Of a stretch of 7,124 nucleotides of DNA, positions 5,934-7,124 are shown in pieces. Location: contig JAEZDB010000164.1 of assembly GCA_023429855.1 (NCBI GenBank), positions 1 to 7,124 of the forward strand. Direction: 5' to 3'. Below the pieces are notes generated by a model. That model was not told the origin of the DNA. It did not search any database and saw only the letters and a list, made by a program, of their open reading frames with translations. Position 1 is the stretch's first letter, and every line of letters starts with the position of its first letter. Both the position numbers and the translations under genes were made by a program. The DNA comes from Actinomycetes bacterium (GTDB lineage: Bacteria; Actinomycetota; Thermoleophilia; Solirubrobacterales; Solirubrobacteraceae).

Positions 5934-6106
5934 TCAAGCAAGGCGCATCGGCCTGCTACTGGCCAGGCTACCAAACCGGGCGGGGTGTCCAGTGTGCCGT
6001 CCGCCCTGCACGGCCGCGACGGCCGCGCCAGTAGACTCCCCGGTGCGCGTCGCGGCGGCGCGTGCGTGACGAACGATGACGATGACCGACGAGCCTCCCA
6101 GTAGCC
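5934..6106. promoter_or_regulatory. Divergent promoter region: SAM-riboswitch operon and corA
   Basis: 173 bp between the aptamer and the CorA start. For corA (plus), TAGACT at 6032-6037 fits an actinobacterial -10; no good -35 is seen, but a perfect 9-bp direct repeat (ACGGCCGCG at 6010-6018 and 6019-6027) covers the place where it should be. For the minus-strand operon, TGGACA followed 15 bp later by TAGCCT is a weak candidate. From about 6044 on, the sequence would be corA leader and holds short reading frames. Confidence 0.45.
6066..6104 (+). CDS. Possible corA leader peptide with Asp4 run (speculative)
   Basis: A GTG at 6066 opens a 12-codon frame, MTNDDDDRRASQ, whose TAG (6102-6104) ends 2 nt before the corA ATG. 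No clear SD precedes it, only GGCGGCG nearby. A second frame from ATG 6076 (MTMTDEPPSS...) overlaps the corA start and ends at 6185. Acidic and proline-rich nascent chains destabilise ribosomes at low Mg2+, as in E. coli MgtL, so the position before a Mg2+ channel is suggestive. It could equally be a chance frame. Confidence 0.2.
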   Translation: MTNDDDDRRASQ

Positions 6107-7111
6107 ATGCGCAGCCTCATGTCAACGCGGCCGACGCTGCCGCGGCGCACGCGCGGGCGTGTGGTCTCGCCCTCAGCACCGCCTGAGGAGCTTGTCGCAC
6201 GGGCGGAGGTCGTCGAGACCGACAACCTCCGCTGGATCCACATCGAGAAGCCCACGGCCGCCGATCGGCTGTGGCTCGAAGAGCGCTTCCCGGACTTCCA
6301 CAAACTCGACTACGAGGACGTGTTCTCGCGCAACCAGCGCCCGAAGGTCGACGAGTACGACGACTACCTCTTCATCGTCCTGCACTTCCCGCAGTACGAC
6401 AAGGCCGTGGGCCGACTGAACGCCGTTGAGCTCGACATGTTCATCGGGCCCGACTACGTGATCACGCTGCCCAACGACCCGATCCAGCCGCTCTCGTACC
6501 TCTTCGACCGCTGCCAGCGCAAGCAGTCGGCCCGCGACGACCTGATGGCCCAAGGCGCCGGCTTCCTGCTCTACAAGATCGTCGACACCTGCGTGGATGC
6601 GTCGTTCCCGATGCTCCGCAAGATCGGCAACAAGCTCGAACGCTCCGAGGAAGACATCTTCTCGGGGCCCTCCGCCGACACCGTCCGCGACATCTCCAAC
6701 GCCAAGCAGGAGATCATCAACTTCCGCAAGGTGATCCGCCCGCAGCGCCTCGCGCTGAAGGACCTGGAGCGCACGAAGCGCTACCTCCTGGAGGACCAGG
6801 AGATCTACTTCGACGACATCAACGACGCGTCCGAGCGCATCTGGGACATGCTCGAGAACTTCAAAGAGGTCGCCGAGGCGCTTGAGCGCACGAACGAGGC
6901 GATCTACTCGCATCGCGCCAACGACGTGCTGCTCGTGCTCACGTCGATCAGCGTCATCGTGCTGCCGCTAACGCTCGTGGCCTCGGTGTTCGGCATGAAC
7001 ACGGGCCTGCCCGGACAAGGCAACATCCACGCCTTCTGGGTGATCGTCGGCCTGATGGTCGCCCTGCTGGTCGGGATGATCACGGTGTTCCGCAAGCGCG
7101 GGTGGCTGTGA
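6107..7111 (+). CDS. corA: CorA-family Mg2+/Co2+ channel
   Basis: 334 aa, a complete CorA-type divalent-cation channel that works as a pentamer in the cytoplasmic membrane. The large cytoplasmic part (about 27-270) includes LRWIHIEKPT, SRNQRPKVDEYDDYLFIVLHFP, DMFIGPDYVITLP and a long helical region (about 185-268) leading into the pore helix. TM1 is about 274-295, followed by the signature GMN at 296-298 (GMNTGLPG), and TM2 is about 309-328, ending in the basic tail RKRGWL. The two C-terminal membrane segments and GMN are diagnostic. The ATG at 6107 is the first start after an in-frame stop at 6083. ATG 6119 and GTG 6161 are alternatives, no clear SD precedes any of them, and the Arg/Pro-rich first 20 residues may not be translated. 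It is transcribed divergently from the SAM-controlled operon. The stop forms a GTGA overlap with a possible following start at the window edge. Confidence 0.93.
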   Translation: MRSLMSTRPTLPRRTRGRVVSPSAPPEELVARAEVVETDNLRWIHIEKPTAADRLWLEERFPDFHKLDYEDVFSRNQRPKVDEYDDYLFIVLHFPQYDKAVGRLNAVELDMFIGPDYVITLPNDPIQPLSYLFDRCQRKQSARDDLMAQGAGFLLYKIVDTCVDASFPMLRKIGNKLERSEEDIFSGPSADTVRDISNAKQEIINFRKVIRPQRLALKDLERTKRYLLEDQEIYFDDINDASERIWDMLENFKEVAEALERTNEAIYSHRANDVLLVLTSISVIVLPLTLVASVFGMNTGLPGQGNIHAFWVIVGLMVALLVGMITVFRKRGWL

Positions 7112-7124
7112 CGCAGTCCGAGGC

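Noticed and set aside
5791..5937. N-terminal extension of the thrC-like gene to an upstream ATG (49 more codons)
   Set aside because: The extension would translate the SAM-I aptamer, and GTG 5790 has a strong SD and begins right at the zinc-ribbon motif.
5932..5937. Perfect TTGACA on the minus strand as -35 of the thrC-like operon
   Set aside because: It overlaps the first base pairs of P1, so its -10 and transcription start would fall inside the aptamer and destroy it.
6076..6185. Frame from ATG 6076 as the true N-terminus of CorA with a frameshift
   Set aside because: It reads MTMTDEPPSS and looks protein-like, but the 6107 frame is continuous into the conserved PPEELVARAEVVE region, so no frameshift is needed.
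7108..7124. Start of a next gene at GTG 7108 overlapping the corA stop (GTGA)
   Set aside because: Plausible, but only five codons are visible before the window ends.

Overview
The window is GC-rich, has short intergenic gaps and mixes ATG and GTG starts. Together with SipW-type secreted proteins, LamG repeats and a ThrC/MoaD-like pair, this suggests a high-GC Actinomycetota, possibly Thermoleophilia/Solirubrobacterales. The lineage is inferred from gene style; there is no marker gene. The left edge is a run of 42 C that looks like a sequencing or assembly artefact.

Left half (62-3837): a cell-surface cluster. A small TasA/CalY-like secreted protein (62-628, minus) faces a two-gene operon (848-2653 and 2650-3837, plus) across a 219-bp divergent intergenic region. 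The first operon gene is a paralogue of the small protein whose TasA-like fold is split by about 410 residues of concanavalin/LamG-type domains. The second is a secreted LamG protein joined by an ATGA start/stop overlap. All three have SipW-type N-termini, so they are probably exported together as matrix or surface-fibre proteins. No SipW signal peptidase or sortase lies in the window.

Middle (3838-5933, minus): a conserved 84-aa protein of unknown function (3879-4133) sits between two hairpins. Upstream of it is an operon made of a SAM-I (S-box) riboswitch (5847-5933), a threonine-synthase-family PLP enzyme (4543-5790) and a MoaD/ThiS-family sulfur carrier (4229-4501) ending in Gly-Gly-Cys. 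SAM control plus a sulfur carrier points to methionine rather than threonine synthesis. The enzyme may make homocysteine from O-phosphohomoserine using sulfur carried as a protein thiocarboxylate, parallel to CysM/CysO for cysteine.

Right end (5934-7124): a divergent leader and a complete CorA-type Mg2+/Co2+ channel (6107-7111). Just before it are short overlapping reading frames, one encoding four consecutive Asp, which might be a Mg2+-sensing leader peptide.
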